A DNA stretch of 64,000 nt, taken from Myroides phaeus. GTDB taxonomy: Bacteria > Bacteroidota > Bacteroidia > Flavobacteriales > Flavobacteriaceae. Both the position numbers and the translations under genes were made by a program. The notes under the pieces were generated by a model. The model was not told where the DNA came from. It was given only the letters and a program-made list of their open reading frames with translations, and ran no database searches. The stretch covers positions 262,001 to 326,000 of the forward strand of contig NZ_CP047050.1 of the NCBI RefSeq assembly GCF_009799805.1. The letters are read 5' to 3'. Positions 11,665 to 20,640 of this stretch are shown piece after piece (within the stretch, counting starts at the first letter, position 1; each line of letters begins with the position of its first letter).

Positions 11665-11695
11665 CAAAAATACAACTTGTTACCTTACAATCCAA
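11665..11695 (-). promoter_or_regulatory. Bacteroidetes-type promoter of rpsF operon
   Basis: Minus strand: TTG (plus 11693-11695), a 20-base spacer, then TATTTTTG (11665-11672), a perfect fit to TTG-N19/20-TAnnTTTG. The expected start near 11661 gives a leader of about 30 bases. Confidence 0.8.
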
Positions 11696-11771
11696 ATTGA
11701 TATTTAATTTATTTCAATTTTAATATAAGTAGCAATCTGCCTCTTTTATACCTCAACTATATTTTTAAATT

Positions 11772-12320
11772 CTACTCTTCTTCTCTTTGAATTTTTTTAT
11801 CTAACAGTTTCTCTGCATATACATAGATATCTTCAATAGATAAAGCAACTAAATCAACGTGTCCTCTTAACCAGTTCGCATTTAACTCAACAACATCTTC
11901 TTCTATATCAAAAAATTCGTCATTGTTTAACGCAATACTTGTTTGATGTGTAGCTGAATAATCAGCTTCTACAAATCCTTCAATCACTTCGTAATCCAAG
12001 CTTTTCAAAAGAGCAACTTGTTTTTTCAAAAATGCTTGGTGCTGTTTAGCCCCCATTTTTCCAAGTCCTTCTTCAACTACATCGAAAAATTCATAATCAG
12101 CTCCTGAGTTCCATACAATCTGAGAGAAGTTCCCTGTTTCATATTGGTCCAAGTAATAATCTACATAATAACTAACTAAAGCATCGTGATGAATATCCTC
12201 GTCAATAGAACCGCCTTCTTCGCGAATTAAGTTGACAACAGAAATATTTGAATAAACAATATCATAATGCTCTTCACTTTTCAACGCTTCATCGAAAACT
12301 ACTATTTTTAAATTTTTCAT
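11772..12320 (-). CDS. DMP19-like (DUF4375) acidic protein
   Basis: A very acidic protein of 182 residues. The region VSYYVDYYLDQYETGNFSQIVWNSG followed by EEGLGKMGAKQHQAFLKK matches the DUF4375/DMP19 family, whose founding member from Neisseria mimics DNA and binds regulators. Here the first residues include VFDEALKSEEHYD and a glycine-rich loop EEGGSIDEDIHHDA. No partner is visible in the neighbourhood, so the role is unknown. It lies 219 bases after the priA stop, so it is likely a separate transcript. Confidence 0.7.
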   Translation of the reverse strand: MKNLKIVVFDEALKSEEHYDIVYSNISVVNLIREEGGSIDEDIHHDALVSYYVDYYLDQYETGNFSQIVWNSGADYEFFDVVEEGLGKMGAKQHQAFLKKQVALLKSLDYEVIEGFVEADYSATHQTSIALNNDEFFDIEEDVVELNANWLRGHVDLVALSIEDIYVYAEKLLDKKIQREEE

Positions 12321-12539
12321 ATATCCTTTTTTTTATTTACGCTCCATAGTGTAGTAAACAAAAGTACATTTTAAGTTAGTATCACAAAAGATATTCTTAT
12401 TAAACTTATGTAAATTATATCCTACTATTTCACTATGAACAAGTCCATAATAGCAATTCCTACCATAGCCTTTTTACTTTTTATATATCTTACTTAAAAT
12501 TGCTCTTTAATAAAAACACAAATTCAATAACTTACAAAA

Positions 12540-14990
12540 CTAATAAAAATCAACATTTGGTGTAACCTTTACAGAACGATAAGCGCCAATTGCTTCAAAA
12601 CTCTTTAAAATACGCTTCACATTCTCCTTTGTTTTAACAAGAGGAACATTCTGCGGTATTTTAATTAGAATTACTCTTATATATTGATTTCGAATTCTAT
12701 TAATAGCGGGTTCTTCAGGCCCTAATACAGGAATCCCTAATTGCTCTTTCAAATTATTATACAACCAAAAAGAAGCTTCGCGCAATTTCTCGAAATCTCG
12801 ATGTTTTAAAGTCAAACGTACTAACCTATAGAATGGTGGGTATTTAAAATTATAGCGCTCATACATTTGTTCTTTATACATTCCGATATAATCATTATTC
12901 GTCACTTGTTGAATAATGTTGTGATAAGGATTAAAAGTTTGTATCACTACCCTCCCTTTTTTATCTTGTCTTCCTGCACGCCCTGCTACTTGAACCATCA
13001 TTTGATAAGCGCGTTCGTGTGCTCTAAAATCAGGGTGATATAAACTATTGTCAGCATTCATAATACCAACTAAATTCACATTGCCAAAGTCAAATCCCTT
13101 AGCCAACATTTGTGTTCCCACCAATATATCTATCTGCCTATTTTCAAAGGCTTCTACAATCTTTTCATAACCGTGTTTCCCTCTTGTCGTATCTTGGTCC
13201 ATACGGCCAATTCGCTTATTGGGAAACAACTCTCTTAACTCCTCTTCTACTTGCTCTGTTCCAAATCCTTTAGTATTCAAATCCACGCTGTGACAACGAT
13301 AACATTGCTTTGGCATTGGAAGTGTATAACCACAATAGTGGCATCGCAATTCGTTTTTAAACTTGTGATACGTTAAACTCACGTCACAATGAGGACATTC
13401 AGGCACAGAACCACACGTCATACATTCTACTACTGGCGAGAAACCTCTTCTATTTTGAAACAAAATCACTTGTTCCTCCAAAGACAAAGCCATATTCATC
13501 GCTTCAATCAGATAATCAGAAAAGTGTCCCGTCATCTGTTTTCGCTTGTATTTATCTTTCACATCAACCAAAACAATTTCTGGCAGCACCACATTGGAAT
13601 AACGTTTTGTCAATTGCACCAAACCATATTTGCCTTGTGTAGCATTGTAATAAGTTTCTAAACTTGGCGTTGCTGTACCTAAAATCACTTTCGCTTGGTG
13701 TTGCTTAGCTAATACAATAGCAGAATCACGCCCGTGATAACGCGGAGCAGGATCGTGCTGTTTGTAATTCCCTTCTTGCTCTTCATCTACAATAATCAAC
13801 TGCAAATCTTGAAACGGCAAGAAAATAGACAAACGCGTACCAATAACAATCTTAGCTTTTTCTGATTGGTTCAACACTTGATCCCAAACCTCTAAACGTT
13901 CGTTGTGTGAATACTTCGAATTATACACCGCTACTTGGTTTCCAAAATAGTTTACTAAACGCGAAACTAACTGCGTTGTCAATCCTATTTCAGGTACTAA
14001 AAACAATATTTGTCCTTCTTGGGCTAAATATTTTTCAAGTAGTTTAATATAAACCTCTGTTTTTCCAGAAGCTGTAACCCCGTGAAGTAACACCACATCT
14101 TTCTGCTCAAAATGCTGTCCTATCTCCCACAGTGCTTTACTCTGCTCATCACTTAACTCAATCACATCTTGTTTAGCGTCGCCAAAAATAACCCGGTCTT
14201 GATTCAAATAATACTCTTCAAAAACACCTTTATCAATCAAAGCCTTGACAACAGCAGAAGAAGATTCTGACTCCTCTACCAATTGCTTTACTGTAATTGG
14301 TTTCTTAGCAACAGCATTCAACTGAAAAAACTTCAACACCATTTCGCGTTGCTTTTCTGCGCGCGATACTAATTGCATTAAATCCGCTAACCCATTCTCA
14401 GCCACATAAGGCTCAGCAATTTTCACATAGCGAATTTGTTTAGGTTTATACTTTTCAACCAGTTCTTCTTGCAAGAAAATCATTCCTTTTTCCAACAGAG
14501 AATTAATCACTGGAAACACTTTTTTACGATTTAGAATCGCAATAATTTCTTCTACTTTTAATATCGCTTGTTGTTGTAAAGCCTCGTATAACAAATATTC
14601 CGAATCATCTAAATCGTCTGGTGATACAGTATTTTTAGGATTATACTGTATTAAAGTCTCACTTTCTAAAAGTAATCTTGAAGGCATAGCACTCCTATAT
14701 ACCTCACCTATTGTACACAAATAGTAAGAAGCAATCCACTTCCACAAATCTATTTGCTTCTGTGTTACAACTGGAGTGATGTCTATGATCTCATTTATCT
14801 CCTTGGCTACATATACCTCGGGTACTCTATTGTGCTTTTCGATCACTATAGCTGTATAAACTTTAGACTTACCAAATGGTACAGCAACTCGCATCCCTAT
14901 TTGGATGAAATCATATTCGGCTTCACTGATCTGATAAGTAAAAGTTGGTTCAACTGCAACAGGAACAATAACCTCAACAAAGTAGTACAT
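12540..14990 (-). CDS. priA: Primosomal replication restart helicase PriA
   Basis: Reloads the replisome at stalled forks. 816 residues from the ATG at 14990. The N-terminal DNA-binding domain begins MYYFVEVIVPVAVEPTFTYQ. Walker A is GVTASGKTEVY, Walker B DEEQEGNYKQ, with TATPSLET following. Eight cysteines of the zinc region run from CMTCGSVPECPHC to CHYCG and CYRCHS, and motif VI contains QVAGRAGR. An extra nine residues are possible from 15017, but a TATCTTTG box (minus, 15015-15022) lies at that spot, favouring 14990. Confidence 0.97.
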   Translation of the reverse strand: MYYFVEVIVPVAVEPTFTYQISEAEYDFIQIGMRVAVPFGKSKVYTAIVIEKHNRVPEVYVAKEINEIIDITPVVTQKQIDLWKWIASYYLCTIGEVYRSAMPSRLLLESETLIQYNPKNTVSPDDLDDSEYLLYEALQQQAILKVEEIIAILNRKKVFPVINSLLEKGMIFLQEELVEKYKPKQIRYVKIAEPYVAENGLADLMQLVSRAEKQREMVLKFFQLNAVAKKPITVKQLVEESESSSAVVKALIDKGVFEEYYLNQDRVIFGDAKQDVIELSDEQSKALWEIGQHFEQKDVVLLHGVTASGKTEVYIKLLEKYLAQEGQILFLVPEIGLTTQLVSRLVNYFGNQVAVYNSKYSHNERLEVWDQVLNQSEKAKIVIGTRLSIFLPFQDLQLIIVDEEQEGNYKQHDPAPRYHGRDSAIVLAKQHQAKVILGTATPSLETYYNATQGKYGLVQLTKRYSNVVLPEIVLVDVKDKYKRKQMTGHFSDYLIEAMNMALSLEEQVILFQNRRGFSPVVECMTCGSVPECPHCDVSLTYHKFKNELRCHYCGYTLPMPKQCYRCHSVDLNTKGFGTEQVEEELRELFPNKRIGRMDQDTTRGKHGYEKIVEAFENRQIDILVGTQMLAKGFDFGNVNLVGIMNADNSLYHPDFRAHERAYQMMVQVAGRAGRQDKKGRVVIQTFNPYHNIIQQVTNNDYIGMYKEQMYERYNFKYPPFYRLVRLTLKHRDFEKLREASFWLYNNLKEQLGIPVLGPEEPAINRIRNQYIRVILIKIPQNVPLVKTKENVKRILKSFEAIGAYRSVKVTPNVDFY

Positions 14991-15124
14991 CTTCAATTTT
15001 CTTTTTAATAAAAACAAAGATAAATAGTTTTAACTCGCTTTCCTCATCAGCGCACAGACTTCCTGCGATATATATTAGCAAAATTTACACTATACAAATA
15101 CTCACTCCTTTTATTGAAGAAAAA

Positions 15125-15146
15125 AAGGCCATCTTTCGATGACCTT
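15125..15146 (-). terminator. Intrinsic terminator after DUF2147 gene
   Basis: On the minus strand an AAGGTCATC/GATGGCCTT stem with one G-T pair around a GAAA loop, then a T run. It lies 22 bases after the DUF2147 gene stop and closes the nadC-yihY-DUF2147 group. Confidence 0.8.
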
Positions 15147-15167
15147 CTTAATATAATTTTTAAAATC

Positions 15168-15596
15168 TTATTCTGCTTTAACCCAAGTTTGCGTTCTACC
15201 TAATAATGATAGTCCAACATACCCTCTTACGTCAAGCTTATCTTTTCCATTTAATTTTACAGTGCATTTATACTGTTTTCCAGATTCCGGATCAGTGATT
15301 TTTCCTCCTGTATATTCATCACCTTTTTTCGTTAATCCTTTAATGATTACTAACCCTTCAATTGGTTTACCTTTCTCATCTCCCTCACACTTATCACAAG
15401 TTGGATTAGGTTTAGAAGGATTCAACAGTTTTTTTACTTGTCCGTAATACTTACCGTCTTTTTCGTAAATATTGATTATCGACTTCTCTTTTCCTGTATT
15501 GTCATCAATAGTCTTCCACTTTCCTACAATACTCTGTGCGTTCATTGATAAAGATACACCCAATACCATTATCAAGCAGGTTAAAAAATTCTTCAT
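15168..15596 (-). CDS. Secreted DUF2147 family protein
   Basis: 142 residues with signal peptide MKNFLTCLIMVLGVSLSMNAQ and mature start SIVGKWKTIDDNTGKEKS, the DUF2147 pattern. Two cysteines in NPTCDKCEGD (about 68-72) are the usual pair of this family, followed by GLVIIKGLTKKGDEYTGGKI and a conserved RGYVGLSLLGRTQTW end. A small beta-rich periplasmic protein of unknown function. It starts 15 bases after the YihY stop. Confidence 0.9.
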   Translation of the reverse strand: MKNFLTCLIMVLGVSLSMNAQSIVGKWKTIDDNTGKEKSIINIYEKDGKYYGQVKKLLNPSKPNPTCDKCEGDEKGKPIEGLVIIKGLTKKGDEYTGGKITDPESGKQYKCTVKLNGKDKLDVRGYVGLSLLGRTQTWVKAE

Positions 15597-15611
15597 ATTT
15601 CTTTGGATAGT

Positions 15612-16535
15612 TTAATGGTTATGCTTCAAATATACCTTTTTTTTTGACTTAAGTTTACTTATCGCTAAATTTAATTCAAAACCTAATAATAGGATCATAC
15701 AGTTAATCCACAGGTAAAACATAACTACCAATAAAGTACCTATTGACCCATATAATTCGTTATAACGGGCAAAACGTAAAACATAAACACTGAACAAATA
15801 AGAGGTAAGAATATAAAGAACTGTAGTGAATACAGAACCTATCGAAATAAACGAAACGCGTTTTGTTTCTTTAGCACCAAATTTATACAGAATTGAAGTG
15901 GTCATTAAAACAACGAGTAATAAAAAAATACTTCTTGACCATTGTATTAATGTCGAATTTACGTCAAACTTATACATCGCTACTTCTAATACAACGTAAA
16001 AAGCTACTGAGAAAATAAGTAAAACTGCTAAGAAAACGGACAATACCAACGCAACTAAATACTGCCTAATAATATTACGCGAAATTGTAATATGGTAAGA
16101 CGATTCAAACCCTCCAATTATCGCAAAGACTCCATTGGTCATTAAAAAGATAGACAGCAAGAATCCGGAAGATAATAATGAGCGATAACTATTATTCATA
16201 ATATCGTGAATAATAGACTCAATTGCTTCAAAGGTGTTAGGAGGAACTGAGTTTTCAATAAACTGCATAAAGTCTAATTGAAAATTATCTAAGGGTATAT
16301 AAGGTATAAGGTTTAAGATAAATAAAGCAAAAGGAAATAAAGCCATAAAGAAACTGAAAGCAATTGAACCTGCCCGATATGAAAAGGCTCCCTTTACAAT
16401 TCCTACTAAATACAATTCAATAAGATCGTATAAAGAGTAACCTTCTAAAAAAGAAAAGCGTATCTTTTTTAAAAAGCCAACTACTTTATTTAGTACAGGA
16501 ATTTTATCTATTTTACTTTCAATCTCTCTCGACAT
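15612..16535 (-). CDS. YihY/BrkB-family inner membrane protein
   Basis: 307 residues with six hydrophobic helices. The pattern GIVKGAFSYRAGSIAFSFFMALFPFALF (about 47-74) and GTLLVVMFYLWINCMILLLGFELN near the C-terminus are the hallmarks of the YihY family, once miscalled RNase BN. Function is unsettled. It follows nadC by 73 bases and precedes the DUF2147 gene by 15. Confidence 0.93.
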   Translation of the reverse strand: MSREIESKIDKIPVLNKVVGFLKKIRFSFLEGYSLYDLIELYLVGIVKGAFSYRAGSIAFSFFMALFPFALFILNLIPYIPLDNFQLDFMQFIENSVPPNTFEAIESIIHDIMNNSYRSLLSSGFLLSIFLMTNGVFAIIGGFESSYHITISRNIIRQYLVALVLSVFLAVLLIFSVAFYVVLEVAMYKFDVNSTLIQWSRSIFLLLVVLMTTSILYKFGAKETKRVSFISIGSVFTTVLYILTSYLFSVYVLRFARYNELYGSIGTLLVVMFYLWINCMILLLGFELNLAISKLKSKKKVYLKHNH

Positions 16536-16608
16536 CTTTGCACTTTGTTATAAAAATACAGAATTATACTTTATAAAAAGTAATCTAACTCTCCTTTTTA
16601 ACCTTGTT

Positions 16609-17469
16609 TTACAACACGGCTTTTAAACTTAAATCCATATTATATACTGAATGCGTTAGAGCACCTGAAGAAACATAGTTTACTCCACATAAAGCATATT
16701 CTCTAACGGTAGTTTCATCTATATTACCTGAGGACTCCGTTTGACATTGGTTTCCGATTAATTGCACTGCTTCTCTTGTCATATCATAATCAAAATTATC
16801 CAACAAGATACGGTGTACATTGTCACAAGCTAAGATTTGTTTTACCTCATCAATACTTCTTGCTTCAACAATAATCTTAAGATCTTTATTATTGTCTTTT
16901 AAATATTGATTTGTCTTTTCAATTGCTTGTTTGATTCCACCTGCAAAGTCTATGTGATTATCTTTCAACATAATCATATCGTATAACGCAAAACGGTGGT
17001 TCTCTCCTCCTGCAATTTTTACAGCCCATTTTTCAATTGCTCTAATTCCGGGTGTTGTTTTACGAGTGTCCAATATCTTCGTTCCCGTTCCTTCAAGTAA
17101 GTCAACAAACACACGCGTTTTAGTTGCAATAGCACTCATACGTTGCATAGCATTTAAAACCAATCGCTCTGCTTTTAAGATAGATTGTGAAGAACCCGAA
17201 ACATATAAGACAATATCTCCTACTTTTACAGAAGTACCGTCTTTCACACATTCTTCCACAACTAATGAAGGGTCTACATAATTGAATACCATTTTAGCAA
17301 AATCAACTCCAGCAATAATACCGTCTTCTTTGACTAACAACTTTGCTTTTCCTGTTGCAGAAGCAGGAATACACGCTAATGAACTGTGATCTCCATCACC
17401 TACATCTTCTCTAATTGCGTTGCGAATAATAATATCTAACTCTGCCTTAAATTGTTCTACTGAAATCAT
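16609..17469 (-). CDS. nadC: Nicotinate-nucleotide pyrophosphorylase (carboxylating)
   Basis: Converts quinolinate and PRPP to nicotinate mononucleotide in NAD synthesis. 286 residues, usual length. Conserved segments are REDVGDGDHSS (about 19-29), LNAMQRMSAIATKTR, the ILDTRKTTPGIR loop (about 132-143), GGENHRFALYDMIMLKDNH and the C-terminal GVNYVSSGALTHS. Probably co-transcribed with yihY downstream. Confidence 0.97.
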   Translation of the reverse strand: MISVEQFKAELDIIIRNAIREDVGDGDHSSLACIPASATGKAKLLVKEDGIIAGVDFAKMVFNYVDPSLVVEECVKDGTSVKVGDIVLYVSGSSQSILKAERLVLNAMQRMSAIATKTRVFVDLLEGTGTKILDTRKTTPGIRAIEKWAVKIAGGENHRFALYDMIMLKDNHIDFAGGIKQAIEKTNQYLKDNNKDLKIIVEARSIDEVKQILACDNVHRILLDNFDYDMTREAVQLIGNQCQTESSGNIDETTVREYALCGVNYVSSGALTHSVYNMDLSLKAVL

Positions 17470-17557
17470 ATCAAAAAAATTTGCGATGCTAAAATAAGAA
17501 ATGTTTAATGAACTCTCCCTTATCTAACATCGCAAAAAATGAATAATGTCTTTTTAC

Positions 17558-18133
17558 TTATCCGATTTGTACGCCAATCATCTTGTAAAATTCTCTTAGA
17601 ATAGCTGGATGTCCAGGCCAAGCTGGAGAGGTAACTAAGTTTCCGTCTACTACCGCTTTATCAGCATCTATTTCTTTGTAAACACCTCCTGCAACTGTAA
17701 TATCTGGTCCAACTGCTGGATAAGCTGTTAAGGTTCTTCCCTTTAAAACATTTGCTGGTGTCAATACTTGAATACCGTGACAAATAGCTGCTACTGGTAA
17801 GTTCTTTTCAAAAAAGTATTGTACAAACTCAATTACTCTATGGTTTAATCTGATGTATTCTGATGATCTTCCTCCACAGATATATAATCCTGCATACTCT
17901 TCAATCTTCACTTCATCAAAAGACTTGTTAATTACAAAATTATGACCTCTTGATTCAGCATACGTCTGAAAACCAACAAAATCGTGAATAGCTGTTGCTA
18001 TAACTTCATTTTTCTTTTTCCCTGGACATACTACATCTACATTCACTCCTACTGAAAGTAGTGCTTGATAAGGTACCATTACTTCATAATCCTCTACGAA
18101 GTCTCCTGCTAACATTAAAACTGTTTTTGCCAT
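17558..18133 (-). CDS. DJ-1/PfpI family protein
   Basis: 191 residues of the glutamine amidotransferase-like fold. The nucleophile elbow AAICHGIQ places Cys118 with His119, and the conserved acidic region DFVEDYEVMVP (about 11-21) supplies the partner Glu/Asp. YPAVGPDITVAGG and the C-terminal SPAWPGHPAILREF fit the subgroup annotated as protease or deglycase; the real substrate cannot be read from sequence. A single gene with no close partner. Confidence 0.9.
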   Translation of the reverse strand: MAKTVLMLAGDFVEDYEVMVPYQALLSVGVNVDVVCPGKKKNEVIATAIHDFVGFQTYAESRGHNFVINKSFDEVKIEEYAGLYICGGRSSEYIRLNHRVIEFVQYFFEKNLPVAAICHGIQVLTPANVLKGRTLTAYPAVGPDITVAGGVYKEIDADKAVVDGNLVTSPAWPGHPAILREFYKMIGVQIG

Positions 18134-18276
18134 AATTATAATTTTTAATATTATTTCTTCTAAGATAAGTCATTATTTAAAACTCCAATGTTATTAAATT
18201 GTAAAAAAAAAAGAAGAAGTTTACCTCATCCATTTTTACTAACTTTATTACTTTAAACACAAAACAAACATTTACT

Positions 18277-18777
18277 ATGAAAACTAAATTCTTAGCTTTT
18301 GCAATTTGCTTATTTACGCTTGTTAGCTGTAATCAAAAAGTAACTCCTCCACAAATGGAAACAGTGGACAATTTATACGCAATTGAGGTTCCAGGTACGT
18401 TAGCTGTTATGGAAGATTTGTATCCAGAGGCAGATTTACAATATGGAAACACATTTAAACAAGTATTTGTGGTTACTGCACACGAGGCAAAAGACAAAAC
18501 GGCTTCTTTTGAAGCGTTTACTCAAAAGGCATTGGCTAACTATAATAAAAGACCAAACTACGAAGTAATCAAAGAGGAAGAGGTACGCATTAACGGCATT
18601 GCAGGTAAAATGTATGAGTTAAAAATGTCTCAGGGCACAGATCTAATGTTTATGTTACAAGTTGTATTGGATGGTAAAAAAGCAAACTATCAGTTCATTG
18701 GATGGACACAAGCGAACAATCAGGCTGCTGAAACAACGAATTTCATCAATACTTTATCTACTTTTAAAGAGATATAA
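18277..18777 (+). CDS. Predicted lipoprotein of unknown function (PsbP-like fold possible)
   Basis: 166 residues with lipoprotein signal MKTKFLAFAICLFTLVSC (Cys 18). The mature part reads YAIEVPGTLAVMEDL...NTFKQVFVVTAHEAKD and ends GWTQANNQAAETTNFINTLSTFKEI. This layout recalls small periplasmic PsbP/DUF1795-type proteins, but I cannot confirm it. A TAACTTTA box at 18240-18247 lies 30 bases upstream. It is the first of three lipoprotein genes on this strand, each with its own promoter. Confidence 0.7.
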   Translation: MKTKFLAFAICLFTLVSCNQKVTPPQMETVDNLYAIEVPGTLAVMEDLYPEADLQYGNTFKQVFVVTAHEAKDKTASFEAFTQKALANYNKRPNYEVIKEEEVRINGIAGKMYELKMSQGTDLMFMLQVVLDGKKANYQFIGWTQANNQAAETTNFINTLSTFKEI

Positions 18778-18804
18778 TAATTCTTAAAATTAAACTGTAA
18801 TTAA

Positions 18805-18835
18805 TTGACCACGAGTACTAATTGTCGTACCTTTA
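18805..18835 (+). promoter_or_regulatory. Promoter of azurin gene
   Basis: TTG at 18805-18807, a 20-base spacer, then TACCTTTA at 18828-18835 (one mismatch to TAnnTTTG). The predicted start near 18839 lies downstream of the alternative codon at 18822, which decides the azurin start in favour of 18894. Confidence 0.7.
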
Positions 18836-18893
18836 TTGTACTCTTTTGATAAGAGTTAATATCACTCAATACAAATTAATTAATAAAGTTATC

Positions 18894-19406
18894 ATGAAAA
18901 GATTAAACACTATTTTGGCATTAGCAATTACAAGTACAATGTTATTTTCTTGTGGAGAAAAAAAAGCTGATAACGCTACAACTGCACCTGAAACTACTAC
19001 TGAGGCGCCAGCTGAAACAGCAGAAGTTCAAGGAGTACAAGTTACAATCACAGCTGACGACGCTATGAAATTCAGCCAAAATGAAATCCGTGTTCCTGTT
19101 GGAGAAAAAGTTACTTTAACTTTAAAACATACTGGAAAAATGGACAAAGCTATTATGGGACATAACTGGGTATTATTAAAACCAGGTACTGAATTAGCAG
19201 CATTTGCTGAAGAAGCTGCTAAAGCTACTGAGACAGATTATATCCCTGCTGAAGGAAAAGAAAACATTGTTGCTCACACTAAAACATTAGGTGGTGGACA
19301 ATCTGATACAATTGAATTCACAATTACTGAAGCTGGTACTTATGATTTCTTATGTTCATTCCCTGCTCACTTCGCTATGATGCAAGGAAAATTAATTGCT
19401 GAATAG
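18894..19406 (+). CDS. Azurin, lipid-anchored blue copper protein
   Basis: Periplasmic electron carrier with a type 1 copper site. 170 residues; lipoprotein signal with Cys20 (MLFSC), a Thr/Glu/Ala-rich linker to about residue 45, then the cupredoxin domain. The copper ligands are visible: His90 in GHNWVLL, and Cys154, His159 and Met163 in FLCSFPAHFAMM, with exact azurin spacing. A candidate electron donor for the NirK at 56983-58449, although the genes are far apart. A terminator with a TTCG loop follows. Confidence 0.95.
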   Translation: MKRLNTILALAITSTMLFSCGEKKADNATTAPETTTEAPAETAEVQGVQVTITADDAMKFSQNEIRVPVGEKVTLTLKHTGKMDKAIMGHNWVLLKPGTELAAFAEEAAKATETDYIPAEGKENIVAHTKTLGGGQSDTIEFTITEAGTYDFLCSFPAHFAMMQGKLIAE

Positions 19407-19431
19407 TCAATTCTATACAAAGCATATATGA

Positions 19432-19458
19432 AACAGGTTACTTCGGTAGCCTGTTTTT
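19432..19458 (+). terminator. Intrinsic terminator of azurin gene
   Basis: An AACAGGTTAC stem with one G-T pair, closed by a TTCG tetraloop and followed by eight T residues, 25 bases after the azurin stop. Confidence 0.88.
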
Positions 19459-19707
19459 TTTGTCTTATTACTTCAAAAAGTACTGTTTCAAACGACAATC
19501 ACTTCACTCTATTACTTGTTATTAGTCTAAATAAGCTTTTTACACATCCCTAATTTATGGTTAAGAACACTAAGCATATCACATATAAATAAGCTAAAAA
19601 ACATTAAAATCTCACTCATCTACTTTTTTCATAAACAATCTCATTTAACCATCTTTATTAATATAAATGGAAACACTTCATTTTAAGAAGCTTATTTTTC
19701 TGATACA

Positions 19708-19738
19708 TTGTTTCTTATCTGTAAGAATTGTACATTTG
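19708..19738 (+). promoter_or_regulatory. Promoter of YceI gene
   Basis: TTG at 19708-19710, a 20-base spacer, then TACATTTG at 19731-19738: a perfect Bacteroidetes vegetative promoter. The expected start near 19742 excludes the longer reading of the gene from 19708, whose apparent TTG start codon is the -33 box itself. Confidence 0.85.
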
Positions 19739-19761
19739 AACTAATTAAAATAAGCATTAAA

Positions 19762-20460
19762 ATGAAAAAAATCGTATTATCATTAGCTGTTATAGCTACA
19801 ATGACTCTTGCGTCTTGTGGTAACAAAAACGCAGATAAAGTAACAACTACTACTGAACAAGAAGTTGCGACTGAAAAAGGAGAAAAATTCAACGTAAACC
19901 TTACTGATAGTTATGTAACTTGGAAAGTAGGACACAAAGGTGGATTAGACCCAAGATTCGGTAAAATCTCTCTTCAATCTGGAGATATTGCTGTTGACGC
20001 TTCTGGTTTAAACGCTGGTAACTACGTAATGGATATGAATACAATTGCTGTAGATAGAGAATCTGTAAGCAAAGATGAAGATGTTGCTAAATTAGAAGGT
20101 CACTTAAAAAATGCTGACTTCTTTGACGTAGAAAAATACCCTACTGTTGCATTTGCAATCACTAAAGTAGAAGATTTTGATGCTACTAAAAATGAAAGCA
20201 AAATTGAAGGAGCTAACAAATTAGTTAGTGGAAACTTAACTATTTTAGACAACACTGTAAACATTACTTTCCCAGCTAAAGTAACTATCGCTGATGGTAA
20301 AACTACTGTTGAAGCTAACTTCGTAGCACAACGTACTGACTGGGGTATCAAATTTGGTACTGTTGATAAAACAGGTGCTGCTATTACTCCTGCTGAATGG
20401 GGAATTAGCCAAGATATGGAAATTGGAATTCACTTAGTTGCTGATAAAGTAACTGAATAA
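19762..20460 (+). CDS. YceI family lipocalin-like lipoprotein
   Basis: 232 residues from the ATG at 19762. Lipoprotein signal MKKIVLSLAVIATMTLASC, an acidic linker, then the YceI domain beginning NVNLTDSYVTWKVGHKGGLDPRFGKISL, with HLKNADFFDVEKYPTVAF and TDWGIKFG typical of the family. YceI proteins are beta-barrels that bind long isoprenoid chains; the ligand here is unknown. A hairpin terminator follows. Confidence 0.93.
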   Translation: MKKIVLSLAVIATMTLASCGNKNADKVTTTTEQEVATEKGEKFNVNLTDSYVTWKVGHKGGLDPRFGKISLQSGDIAVDASGLNAGNYVMDMNTIAVDRESVSKDEDVAKLEGHLKNADFFDVEKYPTVAFAITKVEDFDATKNESKIEGANKLVSGNLTILDNTVNITFPAKVTIADGKTTVEANFVAQRTDWGIKFGTVDKTGAAITPAEWGISQDMEIGIHLVADKVTE

Positions 20461-20487
20461 TTCTTCAATTATACAATTTTTAGACAG

Positions 20488-20515
20488 AGCCACTCATATC
20501 GAGTGGCTTTTCTTT
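20488..20515 (+). terminator. Intrinsic terminator of YceI gene
   Basis: An 8-bp stem AGCCACTC/GAGTGGCT (20488-20495 with 20501-20508) followed by TTTCTTTT. Confidence 0.85.
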
Positions 20516-20541
20516 TGGCATTCTCTCATAGAATACACGCC

Positions 20542-20568
20542 TTGTTTTAAAAGAAATAAGTAACTTTG
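20542..20568 (+). promoter_or_regulatory. Candidate promoter of ypdA
   Basis: A perfect -7 box TAACTTTG at 20561-20568 with a TTG at 20542-20544. The 16-base spacer is shorter than the usual 19-20, so the -33 assignment is tentative. The start would lie about 70 bases before the gene. Confidence 0.45.
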
Positions 20569-20640
20569 TAGTTCTTACATTAAAGGATTAAACAATTTTA
20601 TAGTTTTTACAATAAAACTAAAAGCAACAGAAATAAGATT

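Larger units (their letters stand above)
19407..19761 (+). other. Intergenic stretch between azurin and YceI genes
   Basis: 355 bases, very AT-rich. It contains the azurin terminator (19432-19455) at the left and the YceI promoter (19708-19738) at the right. Between them I see no reading frame or repeat worth naming. Confidence 0.7.
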
